Shown here one piece after another: positions 34,115 through 48,109 of a stretch of DNA of 64,000 nucleotides. This DNA is from Ornithodoros turicata (taxonomy: Eukaryota > Arthropoda > Arachnida > Ixodida > Argasidae). The notes under the pieces were generated by a model. That model worked only from the letters and a program-made list of their open reading frames with translations, did no database searches and had not been told where the DNA came from. Both the position numbers and the translations under genes were made by a program. The DNA lies in contig NC_088201.1 in assembly GCF_037126465.1 (NCBI RefSeq), positions 192,226,031 through 192,290,030 on the forward strand, written 5' to 3'. Within the stretch, counting starts at the first letter, position 1. Each line of letters starts with the position of its first letter.

Positions 34115-35029
34115 CAGAGGCGGAGAGTTTTCATTTTCCCGGAGGGTGCAAGGGCGCACCGCGATGTAACTGCTCTGGTGGGGGGGCCCGGGAGGGGGTG
34201 TTTAATAAGTTGTTTATAAGGGTTTTAATAAGTTGTAAATGTTTAATAAGAACAAAAAAAAAAGGAAAAGTAAGCCAGATGGATGTCGGCTTGTTATTCC
34301 AAAAAAAAGTGAAAGGGGAAGTCAAAAAAGGCAAAGAAAGCAAGAAAACAAAAAGAAGGAAAGAAAACGAAAAGAAAAATGAAGAACACAGAACTAAAGC
34401 TGAAGAATCACACACTCTGGCGGGATCCTATGATGTATGCAGAACCCGTATAGAAGTAAGAGGAAGGAAGAACTGAAAAAACAAAATAAAAGAAAAAACA
34501 GGGAGAACGCGTAAACAGTGAACATGTGCATAACTGAAGGCATTACGCCTTTGAAAACTGAGTGCAAAAATAAGAAAATGTATTGAATCCTCGGTGTTTA
34601 ACACGAAATGCGCGCAACATAATGAATATGGTCAATGAAATGGAGCAGCGGGAGTTGAGCCCGCTTCCAACGAATATGCGTTCCGAAGATCCTACCGTTA
34701 CACCTCACTGGCAGCTGCTGGTACCTTTTCGACTGCTTCGTTTCATTGATCTGATTGCTTTGGCCGAAATTCAGGCTATGTGTTGTGTCATCCTCTGTTT
34801 CTTCGCCTCACCTTCTACTGTGATAATGAGTATAGTGGGCGGATACATATTTTACAAATTGCAAGATGCATTGTTGGTTTGGTGCCTCTTCGCTCTTTTA
34901 CCCGGGCGCGCCGAGCCCCAAAGGTTGGTGTCAGTCTCTTAGCGGGACTTCCCGGGGGAGGCGGCGCCCCCCTAGTTCATGTTCCGGGGGGGCAATAGCC
35001 CCCGCGCCCCCTCGCAGTCGGCGCCTATG
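34115..35029 (+). mobile_element. Satellite hAT MITE copy 4
   Basis: Distinguished by CGGAGAGTTT at its left end, a GAGGGTGCAAG change, ATTCCAAAAAAAAG instead of ATTAAAAA (shared with copies 10, 11 and 13) and GGCAATAGCC near the right end. Confidence 0.88.
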
Positions 35030-36651
35030 CTGTCACATACTACTTTGGGAAGCATACAACACAGTGATTGCTAACACGGCAGATGCATCTTTCTTTTTTT
35101 TTTTTTGTTTTTTTTACCACTGGAAAATCTACTTTTCGAACCGGACATCGCCTGATGTTACCCTCTTTTACGGCTCCTGAACTGAAAACCAATTTTTACC
35201 CCCCCCCCCCCCAACTTTCAAAATACATAAACCCCGAAAACACAGGGCCCTAGGTACAAATGACGTGAAATCGACGGAGGATTCAGCTGCAGCATGGACG
35301 CTCCTTACCACCACCTGGGCCAACTACGTAGCCAACACTTTTGCCATCGCTGAGCCGAAATGGGGACTATTAGAGTGTCATAGGATCTTTGTACACACCT
35401 GTGCAGCAGCCCTTCGGAATGGTCACCAACCTACCCTATTGTGACAATTTGCTCACAGAATCAATGCGTAGCATGTTGCTCGAAGACTGGGAGCAAATAC
35501 ACATACCAGGTACAAATATCCAATGAGAATTAAAAACATTTTTTGAAACAAATTCATCAAGTAGTGTCACATACTACTTTGGGAAGCACACAACACAGTG
35601 ATTGCTAACACGGCAGATGCATGTTTCTTTTTTTTGTTTGTTTATTTTTTTTTACCACTGGAAAATCTACTTTTCGAACCGGACATCGCCTGATGTTACC
35701 CTGTTTTACGGCTCCTGAACTGAAAACCAATTTTTACCCCCCCCCCCCCCCCCAACTTTCAAAATACATAAACCCCGAAAACACAGGGCCCTAGGTACAA
35801 ATGACGTGAAATCGACGGAGGATTCAGCTGCAGCATGGACGCTCCTTACCACCACCTGGGCCAACTACGTAGCCAACACTTTTGCCATCGCTGAGCCGAA
35901 ATGGGGACTATTAGAGTGTCATAGGATCTTTGTACACACCTGTGCAGCAGCCCTTCGGAATGGTCACCAACCTACCCTATTGTGACAATTTGCTCACAGA
36001 ATCAATGTGTAGCATGTTGCTCGAAGACTGGGAGCAAATACACATACCAGGTACAAATATCCAATGAGAATTAAAAACATTTTTTGAAACAAATTCATCA
36101 AGTAGTGTCACATACTACTTTGGGAAGCACACAACACAGTGATTGCTAACACGGCAGATGCATGTTTCTTGTTTTTGTTTGTTTATTTTTTTTTTACCAC
36201 TGGAAAATCTACTTTTCGAACCGGACATCGCCTGATGTTACCCTGTTTTACGGCTCCTGAACTGAAAACCAATTTTTACCCCCCCCCCCCCCAACTTTCA
36301 AAATACATAAACCCCGAAAACACAGGGCCCTAGGTACAAATGACGTGAAATCGACGGAGGATTCAGCTGCAGCATGGACGCTCCTTACCACCACCTGGGC
36401 CAACTACGTAGCCAACACTTTTGCCATCGCTGAGCCGAAATGGGGACTATTAGAGTGTCATAGGATCTTTGTACACACCTGTGCAGCAGCCCTTCGGAAT
36501 GGTCACCAACCTACCCTATTGTGACAATTTGCTCACAGAATTAATGTGTAGCATGTTGCTCGAAGACTGGGAGCAAATACACATACCAGGTGCAAATATC
36601 CAATGAGAATTAAAAACATTTTTTGAAACAAATTCCTCAAGTAGTGTCACA

Positions 36652-37569
36652 CAGAGGCGGGGAGTTTTCATTTCCCGGAGGGGGCAAGGGCGCACCGCGA
36701 TGTAACTGCTCTGGTGGGGGGGGCCCGGGGGAGGGGGTGTTTAATAAGTTGTTTATAAGGGTTTTAATAAGTTGTAAATGTTTAATAAGAACAAAAAAAA
36801 AAAGGAAAAGTAAGCCAGATGGATGTCGGCTTGTTATTAAAAAAAAAAGTGAAAGGGAAGTCAAAAAAGGCAAAGAAAGCAAGAAAACAAAAAGAAGGAA
36901 AGAAAACGAAAAGAAAAATGAAGAACACAGAACTAAAGCTGAAGAATCACACACTCTGGCGGGATCCTATGATGTATGCAGAACCCGTATAGAAGTAAGA
37001 GGAAGGAAGAACTGAAAAAACAAAATAAAAGAAAAAAACAGGGAGAACGCGTAAACAGTGAACATGTGCACAACTGAAGGCATTACGCCTTTGAAAACTG
37101 AGTGCAAAAATAAGAAAATGTATTGAATCCTCGGTGTTTAACACGAAATGCGCGCAACATAATGAATATGGTCAATGAAATGGAGCAGCGGGAGTTGAGC
37201 CCGCTTCCAACGAATATGCGTTCCGAAGATCCTACCGTTACACCTCACTGGCAGCTGCTGGTACCTTTTCGACTGCTTCGTTTCATTGATCTGATTGCTT
37301 TGGCCGAAATTCAGGCTATGTGTTGTGTCATCCTCTGTTTCTTCGCCTCACCTTCTACTGTGATAATGAGTATAGTGGGCGGATACATATTTTACAAATT
37401 GCAAGATGCATTGTTGGTTTGGTGCCTCTTCGCTCTTTTACCCGGGCGCGCCGAGCCCCAAAGGTTGGTGTCAGTCTCTTAGCGGGACTTCCCGGGGGAG
37501 GCGGCGCCCCCCTAGTTCATGTTCCGGGGGGGCAAGAGCCCCCGCGCCCCCTCGCAGTCGGCGCCTATG
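36652..37569 (+). mobile_element. Satellite hAT MITE copy 5
   Basis: Follows three consecutive monomers without a MITE insertion between them. It has single-base deletions in the TTTTCATTTCCCGG and GAAAGGGAAG tracts. Confidence 0.88.
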
Positions 37570-38656
37570 CTGTCACATACTACTTTGGGAAGCATACAAC
37601 ACAGTGATTGCTAACACGGCAGATGCATCTTTCTTTTTTTGTTTGTTTATTTTTTTTTACCACTGGAAAATCTACTTTTCGAACCGGACATCGCCTGATG
37701 TTACCCTCTTTTACGGCTCCTGAACTGAAAACCAATTTTTACCCCCCCCCCCCCCAACTTTCAAAATACATAAACCCCGAAAACACAGGGCCCTAGGTAC
37801 AAATGACGTGAAATCGACGGAGGATTCAGCTGCAGCATGGACGCTCCTTACCACCACCTGGGCCAACTACGTAGCCAACACTTTTGCCATCGCTGAGCCG
37901 AAATGGGGACTATTAGAGTGTCATAGGATCTTTGTACACACCTGTGCAGCAGCCCTTCGGAATGGTCACCAACCTACCCTATTGTGACAATTTGCTCACA
38001 GAATCAATGTGTAGCATGTTGCTCGAAGACTGGGAGCAAATACACATACCAGGTACAAATATCCAATGAGAATTAAAAACATTTTTGAAACAAATTCATC
38101 AAGTAGTGTCACATACTACTTTGGGAAGCACACAACACAGTGATTGCTAACACGGCAGATGCATGTTTCTTTTTTTTGTTTGTTTATTTTTTTTTACCAC
38201 TGGAAAATCTACTTTTCGAACCGGACATCGCCTGATGCTACCCTGTTTTACGGCTCCTGAACTGAAAACCAATTTTTTACCCCCCCCCCCCCCCCCCCAC
38301 TTTCAAAATACATAAACCCCGAAAACACAGGGCCCTAGGTACAAATGACGTGAAATCGACGGAGGATTCAGCTGCAGCATGGACGCTCCTTACCACCACC
38401 TGGGCCAACTACGTAGCCAACACTTTTGCCATCGCTGAGCCGAAATGGGGACTATTAGAGTGTCATAGGATCTTTGTACACACCTGTGCAGCAGCCCTTC
38501 GGAATGGTCACCAACCTACCCTATTGTGACAATTTGCTCACAGAATTAATGTGTAGCATGTTGCTCGAAGACTGGGAGCAAATACACATACCAGGTGCAA
38601 ATATCCAATGAGAATTAAAAACATTTTTTGAAACAAATTCCTCAAGTAGTGTCACA

Positions 38657-39573
38657 CAGAGGCGGGGAGTTTTCATTTTCCCGGAGGGGGCAAGGGCCAC
38701 CGCGATGTAACTGCTCTGGTGGGGGGGCCGGGGGAGGGGGTGTTTAATAAGTTGTTTATAAGGGTTTTAATAAGTTGTAAATGTTTAATAAGAACAAAAA
38801 AAAAAAAGGAAAAGTAAGCCAGATGGATGTCGGCTTGTTATTAAAAAAAAAAGTGAAAGGGGAAGTCAAAAAAGGCAAAGAAAGCAAGAAAACAAAAAGA
38901 AGGAAAGAAAACGAAAAGAAAAATGAAGAACACAGAACTAAAGCTGAAGAATCACACACTCTGGCGGGATCCTATGATGTATGCAGAACCCGTATAGAAG
39001 TAAGAGGAAGGAAGAACTGAAAAAACAAAATAAAAGAAAAAACAGGGAGAACGCGTAAACAGTGAACATGTGCACAACTGAAGGCATTACGCCTTTGAAA
39101 ACTGAGTGCAAAAATAAGAAAATGTATTGAATCCTCGGTGTTTAACACGAAATGCGCGCAACATAATGAATATGGTCAATGAAATGGAGCAGCGGGAGTT
39201 GAGCCCGCTTCCAACGAATATGCGTTCCGAAGATCCTACCGTTACACCTCACTGGCAGCTGCTGGTACCTTTTCGACTGCTTCGTTTCATTGATCTGATT
39301 GCTTTGGCCGAAATTCAGGCTATGTGTTGTGTCATCCTCTGTTTCTTCGCCTCACCTTCTACTGTGATAATGAGTATAGTGGGCGGATACATATTTTACA
39401 AATTGCAAGATGCATTGTTGGTTTGGTGCCTCTTCGCTCTTTTACCCGGGCGCGCCGAGCCCCAAAGGTTGGTGTCAGTCTCTTAGCGGGACTTCCCGGG
39501 GGAGGCGGCGCCCCCCTAGTTCATGTTCCGGGGGGGCAAGAGCCCCCGCGCCCCCTCGCAGTCGGCGCCTATG
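38657..39573 (+). mobile_element. Satellite hAT MITE copy 6
   Basis: It lacks the GC of GGGCGCACC, reading GGGCCACC. This deletion is shared with copy 8. The following poly-T tract is an uninterrupted run. Confidence 0.88.
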
Positions 39574-40113
39574 CTGTCACATACTACTTTGGGAAGCATA
39601 CAACACAGTGATTGCTAACACGGCAGATGCATCTTTCTTTTTTTTTTTTTTTTTTTTTTACCACTGGAAAATCTACTTTTCGAACCGGACATCGCCTGAT
39701 GTTACCCTCTTTTACGGCTCCTGAACTGAAAACCAATTTTTACCCCCCCCCCCCCAACTTTCAAAATACATAAACCCCGAAAACACAGGGCCCTAGGTAC
39801 AAATGACGTGAAATCGACGGAGGATTCAGCTGCAGCATGGACGCTCCTTACCACCACCTGGGCCAACTACGTAGCCAACACTTTTGCCATCGCTGAGCCG
39901 AAATGGGGACTATTAGAGTGTCATAGGATCTTTGTACACACCTGTGCAGCAGCCCTTCGAATGGTCACCAACCTACCCTATTGTGACAATTTGCTCACAG
40001 AATTAATGTGTAGCATGTTGCTCGAAGACTGGGAGCAAATACACATACCAGGTACAAATATCCAATGAGAATTAAAAACATTTTTTGAAACAAATTCCTC
40101 AAGTAGTGTCACA

Positions 40114-41189
40114 CAGAGGCGGGGAGTTTTCATTTTCCCGGAGGGGGCAAGGGCGCACCGCGATGTAACTGCTCTGGTGGGGGGGGCCGGGGGAGGGGGT
40201 GTTTAATAAGTTGTTTATAAGGGTTTTAATAAGTTGTAAATGTTTAATAAGAACAAAAAAAAAAGGAAAAGTAAGCCAGATGGATGTCGGCGTTGTTATT
40301 AAAAAAAAAGTGAAAGGGGAAGTCAAAAAAGGCAAAGAAAGCAAGAAAACAAAAAGAAGGAAAGAAAACGAAAAGAAAAATGAAGCACACAGAACTAAAG
40401 CTGGAAGAATCACACACTCTGGCGGGATCCTATGATGTATGCAGAACCCGTATAGAAGTAAGAGGAAGGAAGAACTGAAAAAACAAAATAAAAGAAAAAA
40501 CAGGGAGAACGCGTAAACAGTGAACATGTGCACAACTGAAGGCATTACGCCTTTGAAAACTGAGTGCAAAAATAAGAAAATGTATTGAATCCTCGGTGTT
40601 TAACACGAAATGCGCGCAACATAATGAATATGGTCAATGAAATGGAGCAGCCGGAGTTGAGCCCGCTTCCAACGAATATGCGTCCGAAGATCCTACCGTT
40701 ACCCTCACTGGCAGCTGCTGGTACCTTTTCGACTGCTTCGTTTCATTGATCTGATTGCTTTGGCCGAAATCANNNNNNNNNNNNNNNNNNNNNNNNNNNN
40801 NNNNNNNNNNNNNNNNNNNNNNNNNNNNNNNNNNNNNNNNNNNNNNNNNNNNNNNNNNNNNNNNNNNNNNNNGCAGCTGCTGGTACCTTTTCGACTGCTT
40901 CGTTTCATTGATCTGATTGCTTTGGCCGAAATTCAGGCTATGTGTTGTGTCATCCTCTGTTTCTTCGCCTCACCTTCTACTGTGATAATGAGTATAGTGG
41001 GCGGATACATATTTACAAATTGCAAGATGCATTGTTGGTTTGGTGCCTCTTCGCTCTTTAACCCGGGCGCGCCGAGCCCCAAAGGTTGGTGTCAGTCTCT
41101 TAGCGGGACTTCCCGGGGAGGCGGCGCCCCCCTAGTTCATGTTCCGGGGGGGCAAGAGCCCCCGCGCCCCCTCGCAGTCGGCGCCTATG
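40114..41189 (+). mobile_element. Satellite hAT MITE copy 7, broken by assembly gap
   Basis: Contains 100 N at 40773-40872 and a 62-base sequence present on both sides of the gap. Several single-base indels cluster within 500 bases of the gap. Removing the Ns and one copy of the duplicated flank restores a length close to the other copies. Confidence 0.85.
40773..40872. other. Assembly gap (100 N)
   Basis: Exactly 100 N. The 62 bases before the gap, starting GCAGCTGCTGGTACC at about 40711, recur immediately after it at 40873. The flanks therefore overlap, and the gap is probably an unmerged contig join of zero real length, unless whole repeat units collapsed here. Confidence 0.95.
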
Positions 41190-42267
41190 CTGTCACATAC
41201 TACTTTGGGAAGCATACAACACAGTGATTGCTAACACGGCAGATGCATCTTTCTTTTTTTTTTTTTGTTTTTTTTACCACTGGAAAATCTACTTTTCGAA
41301 CCGGACATCGCCTGATGTTACCCTCTTTTACGGCTCCTGAACTGAAAACCAATTTTTACCCCCCCCCCCCCAACTTTCAAAATACATAAACCCCGAAAAC
41401 ACAGGGCCCTAGGTACAAATGACGTGAAATCGACGGAGGATTCAGCTGCAGCATGGACGCTCCTTACCACCACCTGGGCCAACTACGTAGCCAACACTTT
41501 TGCCATCGCTGAGCCGAAATGGGGACTATTAGAGTGTCATAGGATCTTTGTACACACCTGTGCAGCAGCCCTTCGGAATGGTCACCAACCTACCCTATTG
41601 TGACAATTTGCTCACAGAATCAATGTGTAGCATGTTGCTCGAAGACTGGGAGCAAATACACATACCAGGTACAAATATCCAATGAGAATTAAAAACATTT
41701 TTTGAAACAAATTCATCAAGTAGTGTCACATACTACTTTGGGAAGCACACAACACAGTGATTGCTAACACGGCAGATGCATGTTTCTTTTTTTGTTTGTT
41801 TATTTTTTTTTACCACTGGAAAATCTACTTTTCGAACCGGACATCGCCTGATGCTACCCTGTTTTACGGCTCCTGAACTGAAAACCAATTTTTACCCCCC
41901 CCCCCCCCCACTTTCAAAATACATAAACCCCGAAAACACAGGGCCCTAGGTACAAATGACGTGAAATCGACGGAGGATTCAGCTGCAGCATGGACGCTCC
42001 TTACCACCACCTGGGCCAACTACGTAGCCAACACTTTTGCCATCGCTGAGCCGAAATGGGGACTATTAGAGTGTCATAGGATCTTTGTACACACCTGTGC
42101 AGCAGCCCTTCGGAATGGTCACCAACCTACCCTATTGTGACAATTTGCTCACAGAATTAATGTGTAGCATGTTGCTCGAAGACTGGGAGCAAATACACAT
42201 ACCAGGTGCAAATATCCAATGAGAATTAAAAACATTTTTTGAAACAAATTCCTCAAGTAGTGTCACA

Positions 42268-43187
42268 CAGAGGCGGGGAGTTTTCATTTTCCCGGAGGGG
42301 GCAAGGGCCACCGCGATGTAACTGCTCTGGTGGGGGGGGGGCCGGGGGAGGGGGTGTTTAATAAGTTGTTTATAAGGGTTTTAATAAGTTGTAAATGTTT
42401 AATAAGAACAAAAAAAAAAAGGAAAAGTAAGCCAGATGGATGTCGGCTTGTTATTAAAAAAAAAAGTGAAAGGGGAAGTCAAAAAAGGCAAAGAAAGCAA
42501 GAAAACAAAAAGAAGGAAAGAAAACGAAAAGAAAAATGAAGAACACAGAACTAAAGCTGAAGAATCACACACTCTGGCGGGATCCTATGATGTATGCAGA
42601 ACCCGTATAGAAGTAAGAGGAAGGAAGAACTGAAAAAACAAAATAAAAGAAAAAACAGGGAGAACGCGTAAACAGTGAACATGTGCACAACTGAAGGCAT
42701 TACGCCTTTGAAAACTGAGTGCAAAAATAAGAAAATGTATTGAATCCTCGGTGTTTAACACGAAATGCGCGCAACATAATGAATATGGTCAATGAAATGG
42801 AGCAGCGGGAGTTGAGCCCGCTTCCAACGAATATGCGTTCCGAAGATCCTACCGTTACACCTCACTGGCAGCTGCTGGTACCTTTTCGACTGCTTCGTTT
42901 CATTGATCTGATTGCTTTGGCCGAAATTCAGGCTATGTGTTGTGTCATCCTCTGTTTCTTCGCCTCACCTTCTACTGTGATAATGAGTATAGTGGGGCGG
43001 ATACATATTTTACAAATTGCAAGATGCATTGTTGGTTTGGTGCCTTTTCGCTCTTTTACCCGGGCGCGCCGAGCCCCAAAGGTTGGTGTCAGTCTCTTAG
43101 CGGGACTTCCCGGGGGAGGCGGCGCCCCCCTAGTTCATGTTCCGGGGGGGCAAGAGCCCCCGCGCCCCCTCGCAGTCGGCGCCTATG
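42268..43187 (+). mobile_element. Satellite hAT MITE copy 8
   Basis: Shares the GGGCCACC deletion with copy 6. It has one extra G in AGTGGGGCGG near 42995, and CCTTTTCGCTC in place of CCTCTTCGCTC. Confidence 0.88.
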
Positions 43188-43728
43188 CTGTCACATACTA
43201 CTTTGGGAAGCATACAACACAGTGATTGCTAACACGGCAGATGCATATTTCTTTTTTTTTTTTTTTTTTTTTACCACTGGAAAATCTACTTTTCGAACCG
43301 GACATCGCCTGATGTTACCCTCTTTTACGGCTCCTGAACTGAAAACCAATTTTTACCCCCCCCCCCCCCAACTTTCAAAATACATAAACCCCGAAAACAC
43401 AGGGCCCTAGGTACAAATGACGTGAAATCGACGGAGGATTCAGCTGCAGCATGGACGCTCCTTACCACCACCTGGGCCAACTACGTAGCCAACACTTTTG
43501 CCATCGCTGAGCCGAAATGGGGACTATTAGAGTGTCATAGGATCTTTGTACACACCTGTGCAGCAGCCCTTCGGAATGGTCACCAACCTACCCTATTGTG
43601 ACAATTTGCTCACAGAATTAATGTGTAGCATGTTGCTCGAAGACTGGGAGCAAATACACATACCAGGTACAAATATCCAATGAGAATTAAAAACATTTTT
43701 TGAAACAAATTCCTCAAGTAGTGTCACA

Positions 43729-44645
43729 CAGAGGCGGGGAGTTTTCATTTTCCCGGAGGGGGCAAGGGCGCACCGCGATGTAACTGCTCTGGTGGGGGGG
43801 GCCGGGGGAGGGGGTGTTTAATAAGTTGTTTATAAGGGTTTTAATAAGTTGTAAATGTTTAATAAGAACAAAAAAAAAAAGGAAAAGTAAGCCAGATGGA
43901 TGTCGGCTTGTTATTAAAAAAAAAGTGAAAGGGGAAGTCAAAAAAGGCAAAGAAAGCAAGAAAACAAAAAGAAGGAAAGAAAACGAAAAGAAAAATGAAG
44001 AACACAGAACTAAAGCTGAAGAATCACACACTCTGGCGGGATCCTATGATGTATGCAGAACCCGTATAGAAGTAAGAGGAAGGAAGAACTGAAAAAACAA
44101 AATAAAAGAAAAAACAGGGAGAACGCGTAAACAGTGAACATGTGCACAACTGAAGGCATTACGCCTTTGAAAACTGAGTGCAAAAATAAGAAAATGTATT
44201 GAATCCTCGGTGTTTAACACGAAATGCGCGCAACATAATGAATATGGTCAATGAAATGGAGCAGCGGGAGTTGAGCCCGCTTCCAACGAATATGCGTTCC
44301 GAAGATCCTACCGTTACACCTCACTGGCAGCTGCTGGTACCTTTTCGACTGCTTCGTTTCATTGATCTGATTGCTTTGGCCGAAATTCAGGCTATGTGTT
44401 GTGTCATCCTCTGTTTCTTCGCCTCACCTTCTACTGTGATAATGAGTACAGTGGGCGGATACATATTTTACAAATTGCAAGATGCATTGTTGGTTTGGTG
44501 CCTCTTCGCTCTTTTACCCGGGCGCGCCGAGCCCCAAAGGTTGGTGTCAGTCTCTTAGCGGGACTTCCCGGGGGAGGCGGCGCCCCCCTAGTTCATGTTC
44601 CGGGGGGGCAAGAGCCCCCGCGCCCCCTCGCAGTCGGCGCCTATG
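43729..44645 (+). mobile_element. Satellite hAT MITE copy 9
   Basis: Carries GAGTACAGTG instead of GAGTATAGTG near 44447, shared with copy 10 only. Its downstream monomer has TTTTGTGTTTT in the poly-T tract. Confidence 0.88.
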
Positions 44646-45187
44646 CTGTCACATACTACTTTGGGAAGCATACAACACAGTGATTGCTAACACGGCAGAT
44701 GCATCTTTCTTTTTTTTTGTGTTTTTTTTACCACTGGAAAATCTACTTTTCGAACCGGACATCGCCTGATGTTACCCTCTTTTACGGCTCCTGAACTGAA
44801 AACCAATTTTTACCCCCCCCCCCCCCCAACTTTCAAAATACATAAACCCCGAAAACACAGGGCCCTAGGTACAAATGACGTGAAATCGACGGAGGATTCA
44901 GCTGCAGCATGGACGCTCCTTACCACCACCTGGGCCAACTACGTAGCCAACACTTTTGCCATCGCTGAGCCGAAATGGGGACTATTAGAGTGTCATAGGA
45001 TCTTTGTACACACCTGTGCAGCAGCCCTTCGGAATGGTCACCAACCTACCCTATTGTGACAATTTGCTCACAGAATTAATGTGTAGCATGTTGCTCGAAG
45101 ACTGGGAGCAAATACACATACCAGGTACAAATATCCAATGAGAATTTAAAAACATTTTTTGAAACAAATTCCTCAAGTAGTGTCACA

Positions 45188-46104
45188 CAGAGGCGGGGAG
45201 TTTTCATTTTCCCGGAGGGGGCAAGGGCGCACCGCGATGTAACTGCTCTGGTGGGGGGGGCCGGGGGAGGGGGTGTTTAATAAGTTGTTTATAAGGGTTT
45301 TAATAAGTTGTAAATGTTTAATAAGAACAAAAAAAAAAGGAAAAGTAAGCCAGATGGATGTCGGCTTGTTATTCCAAAAAAAAGTGAAAGGGGAAGTCAA
45401 AAAAGGCAAAGAAAGCAAGAAAACAAAAAGAAGGAAAGAAAACGAAAAGAAAAATGAAGAACACAGAACTAAAGCTGAAGAATCACACACTCTGGCGGGA
45501 TCCTATGATGTATGCAGAACCCGTATAGAAGTAAGAGGAAGGAAGAACTGAAAAAACAAAATAAAAGAAAAAACAGGGAGAACGCGTAAACAGTGAACAT
45601 GTGCACAACTGAAGGCATTACGCCTTTGAAAACTGAGTGCAAAAATAAGAAAATGTATTGAATCCTCGGTGTTTAACACGAAATGCGCGCAACATAATGA
45701 ATATGGTCAATGAAATGGAGCAGCGGGAGTTGAGCCCGCTTCCAACGAATATGCGTTCCGAAGATCCTACCGTTACACCTCACTGGCAGCTGCTGGTACC
45801 TTTTCGACTGCTTCGTTTCATTGATCTGATTGCTTTGGCCGAAATTCAGGCTATGTGTTGTGTCATCCTCTGTTTCTTCGCCTCACCTTCTACTGTGATA
45901 ATGAGTACAGTGGGCGGATACATATTTTACAAATTGCAAGATGCATTGTTGGTTTGGTGCCTCTTCGCTCTTTTACCCGGGCGCGCCGAGCCCCAAAGGT
46001 TGGTGTCAGTCTCTTAGCGGGACTTCCCGGGGGAGGCGGCGCCCCCCTAGTTCATGTTCCGGGGGGGCAAGAGCCCCCGCGCCCCCTCGCAGGCGGCGCC
46101 TATG
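45188..46104 (+). mobile_element. Satellite hAT MITE copy 10
   Basis: Combines the GAGTACAGTG change of copy 9 with the ATTCCAAAA change of copies 4, 11 and 13, so it looks recombinant. A private G occurs in GCAGGCGGCGCC near the right end. Confidence 0.88.
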
Positions 46105-46645
46105 CTGTCACATACTACTTTGGGAAGCATACAACACAGTGATTGCTAACACGGCAGATGCATCTTTCTTTTTTTTTTTTTGTTTTTTTTACCACTGGAA
46201 AATCTACTTTTCGAACCGGACATCACCTGATGTTACCCTCTTTTACGGCTCCTGAACTGAAAACCAATTTTTACCCCCCCCCCCCAACTTTCAAAATACA
46301 TAAACCCCGAAAACACAGGGCCCTAGGTACAAATGACGTGAAATCGACGGAGGATTCAGCTGCAGCATGGACGCTCCTTACCACCACCTGGGCCAACTAC
46401 GTAGCCAACACTTTTGCCATCGCTGAGCCGAAATGGGGACTATTAGAGTGTCATAGGATCTTTGTACACACCTGTGCAGCAGCCCTTCGGAATGGTCACC
46501 AACCTACCCTATTGTGACAATTTGCTCACAGAATTAATGTGTAGCATGTTGCTCGAAGACTGGGAGCAAATACACATACCAGGTACAAATATCCAATGAG
46601 AATTTAAAAACATTTTTTGAAACAAATTCCTCAAGTAGTGTCACA

Positions 46646-47562
46646 CAGAGGCGGGGAGTTTTCATTTTCCCGGAGGGGGCAAGGGCGCACCGCGATGTAA
46701 CTGCTCTGGTGGGGGGGGCCGGGGGAGGGGGTGTTTAATAAGTTGTTTATAAGGGTTTTAATAAGTTGTAAATGTTTAATAAGAACAAAAAAAAAAGGAA
46801 AAGTAAGCCAGATGGATGTCGGCTTGTTATTCCAAAAAAAAGTGAAAGGGGAAGTCAAAAAAGGCAAAGAAAGCAAGAAAACAAAAAGAAGGAAAGAAAA
46901 CGAAAAGAAAAATGAAGAACACAGAACTAAAGCTGAAGAATCACACACTCTGGCGGGATCCTATGATGTATGCAGAACCCGTATAGAAGTAAGAGGAAGG
47001 AAGAACTGAAAAAACAAAATAAAAGAAAAAACAGGGAGAACGCGTAAACAGTGAACATGTGCATAACTGAAGGCATTACGCCTTTGAAAACTGAGTGCAA
47101 AAATAAGAAAATGTATTGAATCCTCGGTGTTTAACACGAAATGCGCGCAACATAATGAATATGGTCAATGAAATGGAGCAGCGGGAGTTGAGCCCGCTTC
47201 CAACGAATATGCGTTCCGAAGATCCTACCGTTACACCTCACTGGCAGCTGCTGGTACCTTTTCGACTGCTTCGTTTCATTGATCTGATTGCTTTGGCCGA
47301 AATTCAGGCTATGTGTTGTGTCATCCTCTGTTTCTTCGCCTCACCTTCTACTGTGATAATGAGTATAGTGGGCGGATACATATTTTACAAATTGCAAGAT
47401 GCATTGTTGGTTTGGTGCCTCTTCGCTCTTTTACCCGGGCGCGCCGAGCCCCAAAGGTTGGTGTCAGTCTCTTAGCGGGACTTCCCGGGGGAGGCGGCGC
47501 CCCCCTAGTTCATGTTCCGGGGGGGCAAGAGCCCCCGCGCCCCCTCGCAGTCGGCGCCTATG
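46646..47562 (+). mobile_element. Satellite hAT MITE copy 11
   Basis: Has the ATTCCAAAA change, and GTGCATAACTG shared with copy 4. The right target-site copy is altered to CTGTTACA. Confidence 0.88.
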
Positions 47563-48109
47563 CTGTTACATACTACTTTGGGAAGCATACAACACAGTGA
47601 TTGCTAACACGGCAGATGCATCTTTCTTTTTTTTTTTTTTTGTTTTTTTTACCACTGGAAAATCTACTTTTCGAACCGGACATCGCCTGATGTTACCCTC
47701 TTTTACGGCTCCTGAACTGAAAACCAATTTTTACCCCCCCCCCCCCCCCCAACTTTCAAAATACATAAACCCCGAAAACACAGGGCCCTAGGTACAAATG
47801 ACGTGAAATCGACGGAGGATTCAGCTGCAGCATGGACGCTCCTTACCACCACCTGGGCCAACTACGTAGCCAACACTTTTGCCATCGCTGAGCCGAAATG
47901 GGGACTATTAGAGTGTCATAGGATCTTTGTACACACCTGTGCAGCAGCCCTTCGGAATGGTCACCAACCTACCCTATTGTGACAATTTGCTCACAGAATT
48001 AATGTGTAGCATGTTGCTCGAAGACTGGGAGCAAATACACATACCAGGTACAAATATCCAATGAGAATTAAAAACATTTTTTGAAACAAATTCCTCAAGT
48101 AGTGTCACA

